Below are positions 20,818 to 29,851 of a DNA stretch of 59,577 bases, in pieces (position 1 is the stretch's first letter; each line of letters opens with the position of its first letter). The notes under the pieces were generated by a model, which worked only from the letters and a program-made list of their open reading frames with translations, made no database searches and was not told the DNA's origin. The DNA is from Mammaliicoccus stepanovicii (lineage in GTDB: Bacteria; Bacillota; Bacilli; Staphylococcales; Staphylococcaceae). The stretch lies in the NCBI RefSeq assembly GCF_002902525.1, contig NZ_PPQZ01000009.1, positions 1 through 59,577 of the forward strand. Reading direction: 5' to 3'. Position numbers and translations under genes: made by a program.

Positions 20818-21327
20818 TCATATTAATTTAATCCAATATCTTCTAGTTATACTATTTTCCTTTGAAATATGAGGATCAGCCTCTACGCCACCATTCTTTT
20901 CAATTACTTTTGCACTTCCCAGATTGTCATCATCACATGTTATAAGTGCTTCATGTACGTTTTCTTTTCGCAGTTCTTTTAAGGCGAAACCTAATAATTT
21001 TGTTGCAAAGCCTTTCCCTCTTTGACTCAATCTAACTCCATAACCTACGTGACCGCCTTTTTCTTCTAAAAAAGCATTAAGTTCATATCTAATATTGACG
21101 GCACCTTTTATTTCATTATCTTCAATTAAGACAAATGTTTTAGCAGGAACAAACGCTTCATTAACAGGGTTTATAGCTTCTTTATACATTTTTAACATTT
21201 CATTAAATCCACCGTGTTTTTTTACGTCTGTTGCCCAGGGAACAACAACTTCATCGTTTTGATACCATTCTGAAATATATTCAGTAAACAACGTTTCTAT
21301 GTCATGATCAATTTGTCTAAATTCCAT
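20818..21327 (-). CDS. GNAT-family N-acetyltransferase, 169 aa
   Basis: A single-domain acetyltransferase of unknown substrate. It has KTFVLIEDNEIKGAVNIRYEL (beta2-beta4, quoted as KTFVLIEDNE and KGAVNIRYEL), then the acetyl-CoA loop YGVRLSQRGKGFATKLLGFALKEL, in which QRGKGFAT fits the Q/R-x-x-G-x-G/A signature, and a C-terminal IEKNGG turn common to GNAT proteins that modify small amines or peptide ends. ATG 21327 follows GAGGG. It lies 12 bases after the ABC transporter gene on the same strand and may be its third operon member. A resistance role is possible but not shown. Confidence 0.85.
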   Translation of the reverse strand: MEFRQIDHDIETLFTEYISEWYQNDEVVVPWATDVKKHGGFNEMLKMYKEAINPVNEAFVPAKTFVLIEDNEIKGAVNIRYELNAFLEEKGGHVGYGVRLSQRGKGFATKLLGFALKELRKENVHEALITCDDDNLGSAKVIEKNGGVEADPHISKENSITRRYWIKLI

Positions 21328-21339
21328 TTAATCCCTCCA

Positions 21340-23184
21340 CTAATGTAATTCTTTTATTTGATCTTCATCGGAAGCATTTAACATATGATAATATATACCT
21401 TTTTTGTTAATTAAATCTTGTTGTGTACCAGATTCTATCATTTCTCCATGAGACAATACATATACTAAGTCTGCTTTTTTCACAGTGTTTAATCTGTGCG
21501 CAATGATAATACTTGTTCTACCAACCATAAGTGTTTCAAGTGCTTCTTGAATTTTAATTTCAGTAACAGTATCTATACTACTCGTAGCTTCATCTAATAA
21601 TAATATTTTCGGGTCTTCTAATAAACATCTTGCAATAGAAATCAGTTGTCTCTCACCTTGAGATAGTGATCCAGATTCACCTTTAAGCACTGTTTCGTAG
21701 CCATCTTCAAGTTTACTGATGAATTCATGTGCGTTTGCTTTCTTCGCCGCTTCTACTACTTGTTCGTATGTCGCGTTTGGCGTTCCATACATAATATTAT
21801 CTTTAATAGTACCATCAAATAAATATGGATCTTGTAAGACTACACCAATATTATGTCTTAATGATTGTCTTGTCATATTATTAATGGGTATTCCGTCAAT
21901 TAATATTTCACCTGAGTTAATATCGTAGTAATGTAATATCAGCTGAACAATTGTCGTCTTACCTGCACCTGTAGCACCAACTAATGCAACCGACTCACCG
22001 CTTTTTATCTTAAAAGAAAGTTGTTTGATTGTCGGGTTCTGTTGCTCTGGGTCATATTTGAACGTTACATCTTTAAATTCGATTTCACCTTTAATATGTT
22101 GTTTATCGATAGCATCCGGTAAATCTTGTTCAACCGGTTCTTTCATGATATCAAACACACGTTCAGCACCTGCTATTGCAGATAAAACAGTATTAAATTG
22201 ATTTGCTAAATCTGATAAAGGTCTAGTAAATTGTCTTGCATATTCAGCGAAAATAACAATCACACCAACTGTAACACCAGCTGAATGATTTAATGCGAGT
22301 ATCCCACCGATACCAGCAACAATAGCAAAGCTTAAATTGTTTAAATAGTTCATCACTTTAGGAATTAAACCACCAAATGTAATAGCCCAAAAACTGTATT
22401 CCTTTACATTGTCAGCTTTTTTATTAAACGTTTCCATAACATACTTTTCTTGAGAAAATGCTTTTACAATAGTTTGACCATTCACTATTTCTTCAATATA
22501 TCCATTCATAATTCCAAATTGTTTTTGTCTTAGTCCATATAATACACCTGTTCGAGATGTTATCCACCTCATGCTCATGAACATAATAGGTATGATAATG
22601 ATGGTTAATAAGGTCAATAAGGGGCTTAAATATAACATAATTGAAAGTGTACCAATTAATGTTACAACGCTTGATGTAAATTGTATAAAAGATGAGTTCA
22701 ATACTTGAGATACATTTTCAATGTCATTTTGCATCCTACTCATCAATTCACCGTGTTGTTTCTTATCAAAATAAGAAACCGGTAATTTTTGAAAATGTTG
22801 AAACAGTTGATCTCTTAGTAAATATACTGTACGTTGAGCTATGCTCACCATTAGAAATGATCCCATGTAAGCAGTAATGGATAACATGACATACACGCAT
22901 AATAAAATAATAATATATTGCCCTAACCCATTTAATTCTTTAGGGATAATCTTTTCATCTATCATTTTCCCAATTACAAATGGACCGATTAAACTTAATA
23001 TTGATGAACATATAATCATGAAAATAACGAAGATAAGTTGTAGCCGTTTTTCATCAATTAATTTCCAAATGTTTAATAACGTACCTTTTGTATCTTTTGC
23101 TCTTTTTTTCTTTTTCGGATTCTTGTTTGTTATGTCATCTGTAGCCAGAACAGTTTGATGACCATAAGGATTTTTCAAACTCAT
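21340..23184 (-). CDS. Heterodimeric ABC exporter subunit with canonical ATPase site
   Basis: A 614-residue half-transporter: a charged N-terminal extension, six membrane helices (about 50-330) and a nucleotide-binding domain (about 365-600). The Walker A is GATGAGKTT, the signature is GSLSQGERQ, and Walker B is ILLLDEATSSID with the catalytic Glu. Its ATG overlaps the stop of the partner gene by one base, so the two subunits are translated together. The pair resembles YfiB/YfiC, BmrC/BmrD and TM287/288 exporters. Substrates could be drugs, peptides or lipids and cannot be told from sequence. Confidence 0.92.
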   Translation of the reverse strand: MSLKNPYGHQTVLATDDITNKNPKKKKRAKDTKGTLLNIWKLIDEKRLQLIFVIFMIICSSILSLIGPFVIGKMIDEKIIPKELNGLGQYIIILLCVYVMLSITAYMGSFLMVSIAQRTVYLLRDQLFQHFQKLPVSYFDKKQHGELMSRMQNDIENVSQVLNSSFIQFTSSVVTLIGTLSIMLYLSPLLTLLTIIIIPIMFMSMRWITSRTGVLYGLRQKQFGIMNGYIEEIVNGQTIVKAFSQEKYVMETFNKKADNVKEYSFWAITFGGLIPKVMNYLNNLSFAIVAGIGGILALNHSAGVTVGVIVIFAEYARQFTRPLSDLANQFNTVLSAIAGAERVFDIMKEPVEQDLPDAIDKQHIKGEIEFKDVTFKYDPEQQNPTIKQLSFKIKSGESVALVGATGAGKTTIVQLILHYYDINSGEILIDGIPINNMTRQSLRHNIGVVLQDPYLFDGTIKDNIMYGTPNATYEQVVEAAKKANAHEFISKLEDGYETVLKGESGSLSQGERQLISIARCLLEDPKILLLDEATSSIDTVTEIKIQEALETLMVGRTSIIIAHRLNTVKKADLVYVLSHGEMIESGTQQDLINKKGIYYHMLNASDEDQIKELH

Positions 23185-24905
23185 TATGCAATCACCGCAC
23201 TTTCTTGACTATTTGCTATTTCTTGATAAAGTTTTGATTCTTTAAGTAAACTTTCATGAGTTCCAATAGCCTCAATTTCACCATCAACTAATAACATAAT
23301 TCGATCTGCAGTTTTTGCAGTTGTTATTTTTTGGGTGACGATTAATTTAGTTGTATCTTCATGTTCTAGTGCATCCCATAGAGCAGATTCAGTTTTGATA
23401 TCTAATGCTGAAGTTGAGTCATCCAAAATTAAAATACCCGGCTTACGAACGAGCGCTCTCGCAATTGAAAGCCTTTGTTTTTGTCCACCTGATAACGTCA
23501 CACCTTGTTGGCCAATTAAAGTTTGATACTCATGATCAAATCCTTTAATTGAATGATGAATTTGAGCTTTCTCCGATGACATTTCTAACATTTCATTATC
23601 AGCAACTGGATCTCCGAATTTCAGATTTTCAATTATTGTTCCTGAAAATAATAAAGCAGTTTGTGGGACATAACCTATTGCATCTCTTAATTCTTCTATT
23701 TTCCAATCGTCAACATTTTTATTATTTATAAGTATTTCTCCATCTTTTGTTTGATACATTTTTGGTATAAGACTTAGTAAAGTAGACTTACCAGAACCTG
23801 TTGATCCCATAATTGCAAACTTCTCTTTTGGTTGAACTTTAAATGATATATTCTTCAGTACTGTCTTTGTGGCGTTAGGATAAGTAAAACTCACGTTTTT
23901 AAACTCAACGCCATATGCTTGATTTGATTTAGGTGTAGGTTCTTTATCAATGACTTCTTCATCAGAATTTGTAGTTAATACTTCTTCGATTCTTTCGCTT
24001 GAAGCCTTCATTCTACTTAATGTCATAATTAAAAAAGCTAACATCCCAAATCCACCTTGCATTCTCATACCGTAATTTAATATCGCAACCAGTTTACCTA
24101 CTTCTAGTGTAGATTGATTGACCATATCAGAACCGAACCAAATTACTGCAAGAATACTTCCATTAATAATGAACAATAATGATGGATTAATAAATTCCAT
24201 CAATCTTAGTGCATATGTATAATTATGTCTAATGTCTTTAATTTTATTTTTAAATTGATTAATTTCTTGTTCACTCGTCTGACTTGCTTTAATCAGTCTT
24301 ACCGCTTCTAAATTTTGTTGGAAAAATCGGTTCATTTCATCAAATTTCCGTTGTATTTTCCCAAATAATTTAGCGCCAATTCTAGCTATAACAAAGATAA
24401 TAACAAATATAATCGGTGTTCCAATAACTAAATAGACAGCTAACCTCGGTTCTACAACAAAACTCATAATGATGCTACCAATAATCATAAGTGGTGCTCT
24501 AAGCATGATTCGAATAGACATATAAACTGCTTGATCACAGTTATTTACATCACTTGTTAATCTTGTTATTAAACTTGATGTTTTGAATTTTTGTAATGTA
24601 TCAAGTGAAAAAGTCTGTATCTTTTTAAATTGTGTCGTTCTTAAATCATATGCAAATGCCTGAGAAACATGTCCTGCAACAAAGCTATTCCAAATTCCAG
24701 ATGCTAGTGCAACAAGACCCGTGGCTAACATAATAAATAAGAATAAATAGACATGATTTAAATCATTTTTCAAAATACCATTATCTATAATTTCAGAAAT
24801 GAAAATTGGCTGAATAAGTTCAACTGCCAATTCTACCAACATTAATATTAATCCTAATATAAATAAGCCTCTATAAGGTCTTAAAAATTTAAGTACAGTT
24901 CTCAC
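23184..24905 (-). CDS. Heterodimeric ABC exporter subunit with degenerate ATPase site
   Basis: A 573-residue half-transporter with six membrane helices (about 10-310) and a nucleotide-binding domain (about 330-565). Walker A is GSTGSGKST and the signature is TLSGGQKQR, but Walker B is followed by Asp instead of Glu (ILILDDSTSALD), and the usual switch His appears to be replaced by Gln (TQKITTAK where an AHRL type is expected). This is the known pattern of the non-catalytic half in heterodimeric exporters. It starts at GTG 24905 after GGGGGAG. It is the first gene of the exporter pair. Confidence 0.92.
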   Translation of the reverse strand: MRTVLKFLRPYRGLFILGLILMLVELAVELIQPIFISEIIDNGILKNDLNHVYLFLFIMLATGLVALASGIWNSFVAGHVSQAFAYDLRTTQFKKIQTFSLDTLQKFKTSSLITRLTSDVNNCDQAVYMSIRIMLRAPLMIIGSIIMSFVVEPRLAVYLVIGTPIIFVIIFVIARIGAKLFGKIQRKFDEMNRFFQQNLEAVRLIKASQTSEQEINQFKNKIKDIRHNYTYALRLMEFINPSLLFIINGSILAVIWFGSDMVNQSTLEVGKLVAILNYGMRMQGGFGMLAFLIMTLSRMKASSERIEEVLTTNSDEEVIDKEPTPKSNQAYGVEFKNVSFTYPNATKTVLKNISFKVQPKEKFAIMGSTGSGKSTLLSLIPKMYQTKDGEILINNKNVDDWKIEELRDAIGYVPQTALLFSGTIIENLKFGDPVADNEMLEMSSEKAQIHHSIKGFDHEYQTLIGQQGVTLSGGQKQRLSIARALVRKPGILILDDSTSALDIKTESALWDALEHEDTTKLIVTQKITTAKTADRIMLLVDGEIEAIGTHESLLKESKLYQEIANSQESAVIA

Positions 24906-24966
24906 ATATTACTCCCCCTTTGTTCACCATTCGTTATATGTTTACAACACAATTTAATTTTTCAAT

Positions 24967-25251
24967 TTAATATTTTTCTGTTAACGTCTCCATCGTAATA
25001 CCTTCAGGAACATGATAAAACTTAACTTGTGAGATAATACTGTCACATTCTAGTTCAACCATACGCTCATTAATTTGTTCAATTAAAATTAAACAAGAAT
25101 TCATATCTCCTTCTACCGTAGTATCTAATGGATGAACCTCATATTTCAAACCAGACTGATCTATGATGCTTATCGCTTCATCTACAAGTGGAATAACCCC
25201 AGTTGTATGATGTTTCGGTATAATTTGAATGCTCATTAATGTATTTGTCAT
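24967..25251 (-). CDS. Thiamine-binding protein of the MTH1187/YkoF (DUF77) family
   Basis: A 94-residue ferredoxin-like fold protein of the family that includes MTH1187, YqgV and the YkoF domains. It starts with MSIQIIPKHHTTG and VIPLVDEAISIIDQSGLKYEVHPLDTTVEGD (shown by its parts VIPLVDEAI and YEVHPLDTTVEGD); the last element is the family's signature strand. Members form tetramers and several bind thiamine or its pyrimidine. ATG 25251 follows GGGGAAAG. It lies 99 bases after korB, whose product uses thiamine diphosphate, with a terminator between them. The role as a thiamine carrier or sensor is inference. Confidence 0.85.
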   Translation of the reverse strand: MTNTLMSIQIIPKHHTTGVIPLVDEAISIIDQSGLKYEVHPLDTTVEGDMNSCLILIEQINERMVELECDSIISQVKFYHVPEGITMETLTEKY

Positions 25252-25283
25252 AATCTTTCCCCTTTACGTCTTATTATATGTAA

Positions 25284-25334
25284 AAATGAGCAAGTTCGTT
25301 CAAAATCTATTGATTTTAACTTACTTGCTCATTT
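25284..25334 (-). terminator. Terminator after korB
   Basis: Twelve-base arms AAATGAGCAAGT / ACTTGCTCATTT are followed by a T run on the minus strand, 16 bases after the korB stop. It lies just upstream of the thiamine-binding gene, whose -10 (TATAAT) seems to follow at once. Confidence 0.85.
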
Positions 25335-25349
25335 ATATATGCTTTCACA

Positions 25350-26216
25350 TTATTTAAATTGTGATACGAGATCTTCAAATTGATTTTTTTCTAGTTTTAA
25401 TGATTTTTTAACGAGTGGTTGCTCATCAAATTGCTCAATTTGAGATTCATAAGAAGGTGTTTCTTTATCTTGATAAATAATTCCTGTTAACATTGATTCT
25501 TTTTCAAGTACTGTTTGCATTGCTTGCGACTTATTAGAAGCATCATAATCTTCAATATCTGCTAGTTTTATTAAGTTTTCTTTAAACCAGTCATAAGTAT
25601 TCACTTTGTTATACGTTACACATGGTGAAAATACATTAACAAATGAGAATCCTTTATGATTTATCGCTTCTTCTATTATATTTGTAAGTTCTTTAATATC
25701 ACTTGAAAAACTTTGAGCTACAAACGTTGCACCAGATGAAATAGCTAACTCTAATGGCGCTACGTTTTGTTCAATGTTACCTTTTGGTGTAGATTTAGTA
25801 ACGAATCCTTTAGCTGAACTTGGAGAAGTTTGACCTTTAGTTAAACCATAAATTTGATTATCCATCACGATATATGTCATGTCCATATTTCTTCTTAATG
25901 CATGAATTGTATGACCCATACCTATCGCAAATCCATCTCCATCTCCACCTGAAGCGATAACAGTTAAATCTTTGTTTGCCATTTTAACGCCTTGCGCTAA
26001 TGGTAGAGAACGACCATGAATTGAATGGACACCATATGAGTTAACGTAACCACTTAAGCGACCTGAACAACCAATTCCTGTTATAATAGCTACTTCTTCT
26101 GGTTCAAGACCTACATTTGCAGCAGCTTTTTGAATTGCAGCTTGCACTGAGAAATCTCCACAACCAGGACACCAGTTTGGTTTAACATTATTTCTAAAAT
26201 CTTTAAATGTTGCCAA
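25350..26216 (-). CDS. korB: 2-oxoacid:ferredoxin oxidoreductase beta subunit
   Basis: This is the TPP-binding subunit of the enzyme that decarboxylates 2-oxoglutarate (or another 2-oxoacid) to the acyl-CoA and reduces ferredoxin. It shows WCPGCGDFSVQ with the first iron-sulfur cysteines, ITGIGCSGR, and the TPP motif GGDGDGFAIG ending in MDNQIYGLTKGQTSP. The length is 288 residues. The start is TTG 26216, one base after the korA stop codon, with AGGAG inside the end of korA. It matches S. aureus KorB from MATFKDFRNN onward. Confidence 0.95.
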   Translation of the reverse strand: MATFKDFRNNVKPNWCPGCGDFSVQAAIQKAAANVGLEPEEVAIITGIGCSGRLSGYVNSYGVHSIHGRSLPLAQGVKMANKDLTVIASGGDGDGFAIGMGHTIHALRRNMDMTYIVMDNQIYGLTKGQTSPSSAKGFVTKSTPKGNIEQNVAPLELAISSGATFVAQSFSSDIKELTNIIEEAINHKGFSFVNVFSPCVTYNKVNTYDWFKENLIKLADIEDYDASNKSQAMQTVLEKESMLTGIIYQDKETPSYESQIEQFDEQPLVKKSLKLEKNQFEDLVSQFK

Positions 26217-27974
26217 TTAAATCAACTCCTTCAAGTTACTTGCTATTTCCAATGCTTTATCTTCTATTTCATGTGGCAAGAACGGTGTTCCATCATATTT
26301 TGTTTGATTTATAATTTTATTTTCATGATTAACATTCATCTTAATGATGTTTGATAATTGCCCTTGATAATTATGCTCAGCTACGACAACTTTTTTAGCT
26401 TTATTAAATGCTTGTTGAACAACATCAGATGGGAATGGATGAAGTTGTCTTATTTGTATGTGATTTACTTTCACATCTTGTTTATCTAGTCTTGTAATTG
26501 CTTCTTCGATTGCACCTGCTGTAGAAATAAAACCAACATATAATATATCTGCTTCTTCGTATCTTTCATTTGATTCAACAGGTTCATCTATTAACAATTG
26601 AGCTGTTTTTCTCATACGCTTATCCATTTGCTGTTGTCTATTATCAGCACCTTCAGAAGGTTTTCCTTCTTCGTTATGCTCAACACCCGTAACATGATGG
26701 ATGCCGCCTTTAGTTCCTGGTAAGACACGTGGTGAAATACCTGTATCTGTTAAGGCATATCGTTTAAAGTACGCTTTGTCTTCAGGTGTTTCTAAATCAC
26801 CTTCAACTAATGCACCTCTTCTTATTTCGATTTTGTCATAATCTAATGATTCTACAGTTTGTTTACCTAACGATAATTGTAAATCTGAAAGTAATATAAC
26901 TGGGCATTGATATTCTTCAGCTAAATTAAATGCTTCTATCGTTAAATAAAATGCATCACTTGCACTTGTCGGTGCTAGTACAATCTTAGGAATGTCCCCA
27001 TGTGTACCATAAATCATTTGCATTAAATCTGATTGTTCTTGTTTAGTTGGTAAACCTGTCGATGGACCACCACGTTGTGTATTCACAATCACTAATGGTG
27101 TTTCGGTCATCCCAGATAATCCAATTGATTCCATCATTAATGATAAACCTGGACCTGCTGAAGATGTGAACGAACGTACACCTGCATAATTTGATCCAAT
27201 TGCCATCGTACATGCTGCAATCTCATCTTCTGTTTGAATAACTGCTCCACCTAAGTCCGGGAGTCTATCTATCATATATTCCATTATTTCAGATGCTGGT
27301 GTAATTGGATATGCTGCCATAAATCTAACACCCGCTGAAACTGCACCTAAACCTATTGCATCATTACCTATCATGAATAAATGACCTTCAGAATCTGTAG
27401 GTTCAAGTTTATGTTCAGTTTCCAAATTAGACATTTCGTCTTTCATTTGTTTATAACCTTCATTCAGCGCTTGTATATTAAGATCTACGACATTCTGTCC
27501 TTTTCTACTAAATAAATCGTTAATTAAAGATTCAAACACTTTCGTATCTAAATCCATAACTGCACATGTTGCACCTACTGCAACCATGTTTTTCATTAAA
27601 GCTGTGCCAAGTTCTTTAGCAATTGCAGTAAATGGCAAACTAACGAGTTGTGCTTTACTATCTTCTGGACTCTCTGGTTTAGCTTTTGCATCCGCAATAA
27701 TGATACTGCCTTCATGCATTTCATGATAGTTAACATCTATTGTCTCTTGGTCAAACGCTATTAATATATCTAAGTCATCACTAATCGCTCTTACTGGCGT
27801 AGTTGAAACTCTTATTTTATTGTTTGTGTGACCGCCTTTAATTCTACTTGAAAAATGACGGTATCCGTATAAATAATATCCTTGACGGTTCATAGCAGTT
27901 GCGAATATTTCACCTGTTGATTCAATACCTTCGCCTTGCTGTCCGCCAACTTTCCATGAAATTTGTGATTTCAT
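26217..27974 (-). CDS. korA: 2-oxoacid:ferredoxin oxidoreductase alpha subunit (gamma-alpha fusion)
   Basis: A 585-residue fusion of the gamma domain (about 1-185; it begins VGGQQGEGIESTGEIFATAM) and the alpha domain (about 200-585; AAYPITPASEIMEYM and TSSAGPGLSLMMESIG, both typical of pyruvate/2-oxoglutarate ferredoxin oxidoreductases). A C-terminal transketolase-like domain has YVGFISTAGAIEEAI. With KorB it forms an alternative to the lipoyl-dependent 2-oxoglutarate dehydrogenase in staphylococci. ATG 27974 follows GGAGGCCATAAG. It directly precedes korB and follows ymdB. Confidence 0.94.
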   Translation of the reverse strand: MKSQISWKVGGQQGEGIESTGEIFATAMNRQGYYLYGYRHFSSRIKGGHTNNKIRVSTTPVRAISDDLDILIAFDQETIDVNYHEMHEGSIIIADAKAKPESPEDSKAQLVSLPFTAIAKELGTALMKNMVAVGATCAVMDLDTKVFESLINDLFSRKGQNVVDLNIQALNEGYKQMKDEMSNLETEHKLEPTDSEGHLFMIGNDAIGLGAVSAGVRFMAAYPITPASEIMEYMIDRLPDLGGAVIQTEDEIAACTMAIGSNYAGVRSFTSSAGPGLSLMMESIGLSGMTETPLVIVNTQRGGPSTGLPTKQEQSDLMQMIYGTHGDIPKIVLAPTSASDAFYLTIEAFNLAEEYQCPVILLSDLQLSLGKQTVESLDYDKIEIRRGALVEGDLETPEDKAYFKRYALTDTGISPRVLPGTKGGIHHVTGVEHNEEGKPSEGADNRQQQMDKRMRKTAQLLIDEPVESNERYEEADILYVGFISTAGAIEEAITRLDKQDVKVNHIQIRQLHPFPSDVVQQAFNKAKKVVVAEHNYQGQLSNIIKMNVNHENKIINQTKYDGTPFLPHEIEDKALEIASNLKELI

Positions 27975-28023
27975 CTTATGGCCTCCCCATATAATATCTC
28001 AATTCACATCATACCAAAAAAAG

Positions 28024-28049
28024 CCCTTTAATCCTATGAAATTAAAGGG
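28024..28049 (-). terminator. Terminator after ymdB
   Basis: Perfect arms CCCTTTAAT / ATTAAAGGG with an 8-base loop and a following T run on the minus strand lie 31 bases after the ymdB stop and before korA. Confidence 0.88.
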
Positions 28050-28079
28050 TTTTACTAAAAATCAGTCTAATGGACTATG

Positions 28080-28871
28080 TTATTCAAAAGGATGATCATC
28101 GTTAATTAATACTCTTTGAATCTTCTTAGCTGTTCCATCTTGTTTTAAATCAATAATGACACCAGATAACACCTTTCTACCTTCATCCGGCACATTATGC
28201 CTTTGAGGTAAACTCGTAATAAATCGCTCTATTACTTCATCTTTCTTAATGCCAAGAATACCATCGTAATACCCAGTCATGCCTACATCTGTTATATATG
28301 CTGTTCCATGACTTAACACGCGTTCATCAGAAGTTTGGATGTGTGTATGCGTGCCAACTACTGCACTAACTCTACCATTTAAATACCAACCCATGGCATT
28401 TTTTTCAGAAGTTGTTTCAGCATGAAAATCAACAAATATATAAGGTGTAATCTTAGATGCTTCTTCAATTAATTCATCTACTTTTTTAAATGGACAGTCA
28501 ATAGCCGTCATAAATGAACGACCTTGCAAGTTTATAATCGCGACATCTTTATCATTAACTTTAATAATTCTCATACCAATGCCTGGTGCTTCATCAGGAA
28601 AATTAGCAGGTCGAACCATTCTATTTGCTTGTCCAATAAAATCATAAATTTCTCTTTGACCATAAGTATGGTTACCCATTGTCATAAAATCAGCGCCCAT
28701 ACGCAAAATGTCTTTATATATTTTTTCAGTTATACCTTTACCATGTGCAGCATTTTCTCCATTAACGATAGTTAATGTTGGTTTATATGTTGCTTTCATC
28801 TTCGGTAAATAGTTTTCTAATTGTTCTCTTCCAAGCTTGCCAACGATATCTCCAATAAATAAAATTCTCAA
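28080..28871 (-). CDS. ymdB: YmdB metallophosphoesterase (2',3'-cyclic nucleotide phosphodiesterase)
   Basis: YmdB hydrolyses 2',3'-cyclic nucleotides in Bacillus and affects biofilm and motility choice; in many firmicutes it neighbours RNase Y. Calcineurin-like metal motifs are present: GDIVGKLGR, NGENAAHGKGIT, MGNHTYGQRE, VDFHAETTSEK and VGTHTHIQT. The start is TTG 28871 (MRILFIGDIVG, 263 residues), as in the Bacillus protein, because GAGAGG lies 9 bases upstream; the ATG at 28880 touches that site. In this genome three plus-strand genes separate it from rny. Confidence 0.95.
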   Translation of the reverse strand: MRILFIGDIVGKLGREQLENYLPKMKATYKPTLTIVNGENAAHGKGITEKIYKDILRMGADFMTMGNHTYGQREIYDFIGQANRMVRPANFPDEAPGIGMRIIKVNDKDVAIINLQGRSFMTAIDCPFKKVDELIEEASKITPYIFVDFHAETTSEKNAMGWYLNGRVSAVVGTHTHIQTSDERVLSHGTAYITDVGMTGYYDGILGIKKDEVIERFITSLPQRHNVPDEGRKVLSGVIIDLKQDGTAKKIQRVLINDDHPFE

Positions 28872-28933
28872 GATTGTCATCCTCTCTATATTTATATATT
28901 TTAAGTCATATTAAATATTTTTGAAAGAGATGA

Positions 28934-28992
28934 TTAACATTTTTTAAAAAGGGTATATAATCTATCGAGCGTTGTATTCTTATTGCAACGTT
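28934..28992 (+). promoter_or_regulatory. Promoter with a dyad at the transcription start, before the 72-aa orphan gene
   Basis: TTAACA (28934-28939), a 16-base spacer and TATAAT (28956-28961) form a promoter. A dyad AGCGTTG / CAACGTT (28968-28974 and 28986-28992, centre spacing 18 bases) covers the expected transcription start. It could be an operator or a 5' RNA hairpin. Confidence 0.55.
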
Positions 28993-29022
28993 ACAAAATC
29001 TTATAGGAGTGTTTATTTAAAC

Positions 29023-29241
29023 ATGGGAATTGAAATAGAACCAGAAAAGTTTGCAGAACTAGTGGTTACAGCAAATCCATCCGTAAAAGAAAATGCAGAA
29101 GACATCGCGAAAGATAGTCTAGAACTATATATCACAGCATTTAAATTAGCTGAGAAATATGGAAACTGCTCAATTAATGCACGTGAAACATCTGATGTAT
29201 TAAAAGAAGCTCTAGAACTCGAACTTAATTTAACAAGTTAA
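29023..29241 (+). CDS. Acidic helical protein, 72 aa, unknown function
   Basis: I do not recognise it. ATG 29023 gives MGIEIEPEKFAELVV; an AGGAG lies 13 bases upstream, which is a long spacing. The in-frame upstream codons (from 28972) would place the start inside the dyad and have no Shine-Dalgarno, so they are rejected. The protein is rich in Glu and Asp, predicted almost wholly helical, with one Cys (GNCSIN) and no membrane segment. It has its own promoter and a strong terminator, so it is a single-gene unit. It is divergent from ymdB. A conserved staphylococcal hypothetical protein is the likely database result. Confidence 0.7.
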   Translation: MGIEIEPEKFAELVVTANPSVKENAEDIAKDSLELYITAFKLAEKYGNCSINARETSDVLKEALELELNLTS

Positions 29242-29295
29242 CATATAACAAATTAATCCAATGAGTATTGAAATCATTCGATTATTTAAATAAAA

Positions 29296-29342
29296 AAGTC
29301 TTTTAAAACTTCCACTCTTACAGTGATTGTTTTAAAAGGCTT
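29296..29342 (+). terminator. Terminator after the 72-aa gene
   Basis: Arms AAGTCTTTTAAAAC / GTTTTAAAAGGCTT are followed by a T run. It lies 54 bases after the stop. Confidence 0.88.
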
Positions 29343-29407
29343 TTTTATATTTACACTTACATCTATTTCTAATATAATGAGTAAGGCTCATGAGTTGAGG
29401 TGGTTAT

Positions 29408-29623
29408 GTGAGCTTTTATGAATTTATACAAACTTTTTCTGATGATGATACACCTTTAGGAGAATTAGCAAACTGGTTAATCCAAGATGCCCATTTCCCT
29501 GTAGATGTAAATTCTGACGATGAAATTTTGTCATATTTTCACAAATCAAATATTAGAGATAACGGCAGATTGGAATTATTAAAAAGAGCTATCTTTTTAT
29601 ACCATCAATATGCTAACTCCTAA
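29408..29623 (+). CDS. yozE: YozE family protein (UPF0346), 71 aa
   Basis: A small cytoplasmic protein of the YozE SAM-like family, whose function is unknown. The family pattern is clear: MSFYEFIQTF at the start, then LGELANWLIQDAHFP, the DDEILSYF turn and a final LLKRAIFLYHQY helix. The start is GTG 29408 after GAGGTGG; an overlapping ATG at 29406 is out of frame. It is flanked by a terminator on each side, so it is transcribed alone. In related genomes YozE also lies in single-gene units. Confidence 0.88.
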   Translation: MSFYEFIQTFSDDDTPLGELANWLIQDAHFPVDVNSDDEILSYFHKSNIRDNGRLELLKRAIFLYHQYANS

Positions 29624-29646
29624 TATGTAACCACATCAATGTAGTT

Positions 29647-29691
29647 AAAGAATCACGTTATGAGATGATACATCTCTTAATGTGATTCTTT
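29647..29691 (+). terminator. Terminator after yozE
   Basis: AAAGAATCAC / GTGATTCTTT outer arms and an inner TGAGATG / CATCTC stem are followed by a T run. Confidence 0.88.
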
Positions 29692-29770
29692 TTTTAATTA
29701 TGTGTTTCACTCGTACTATCCTTACTATCTATACCTTCAAACGAATTTTCTTTTATACATTATTATACTT

Positions 29771-29825
29771 ATTAAGCAATATTCTTTTCTTATGTTTTGC
29801 TTAATTGATATTTTTAATATATAAT
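29771..29825 (+). promoter_or_regulatory. Promoter with overlapping inverted repeat before the glycosyltransferase
   Basis: TTGCTT (29797-29802), a 17-base spacer and TATAAT (29820-29825) form a promoter 27 bases before the ATG. A perfect 9-base inverted repeat ATTAAGCAA (29771-29779) / TTGCTTAAT (29797-29805) covers the -35 element, the position expected for an operator. Confidence 0.6.
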
Positions 29826-29851
29826 AATGAATTAATTGGGAGGTGGAAATT

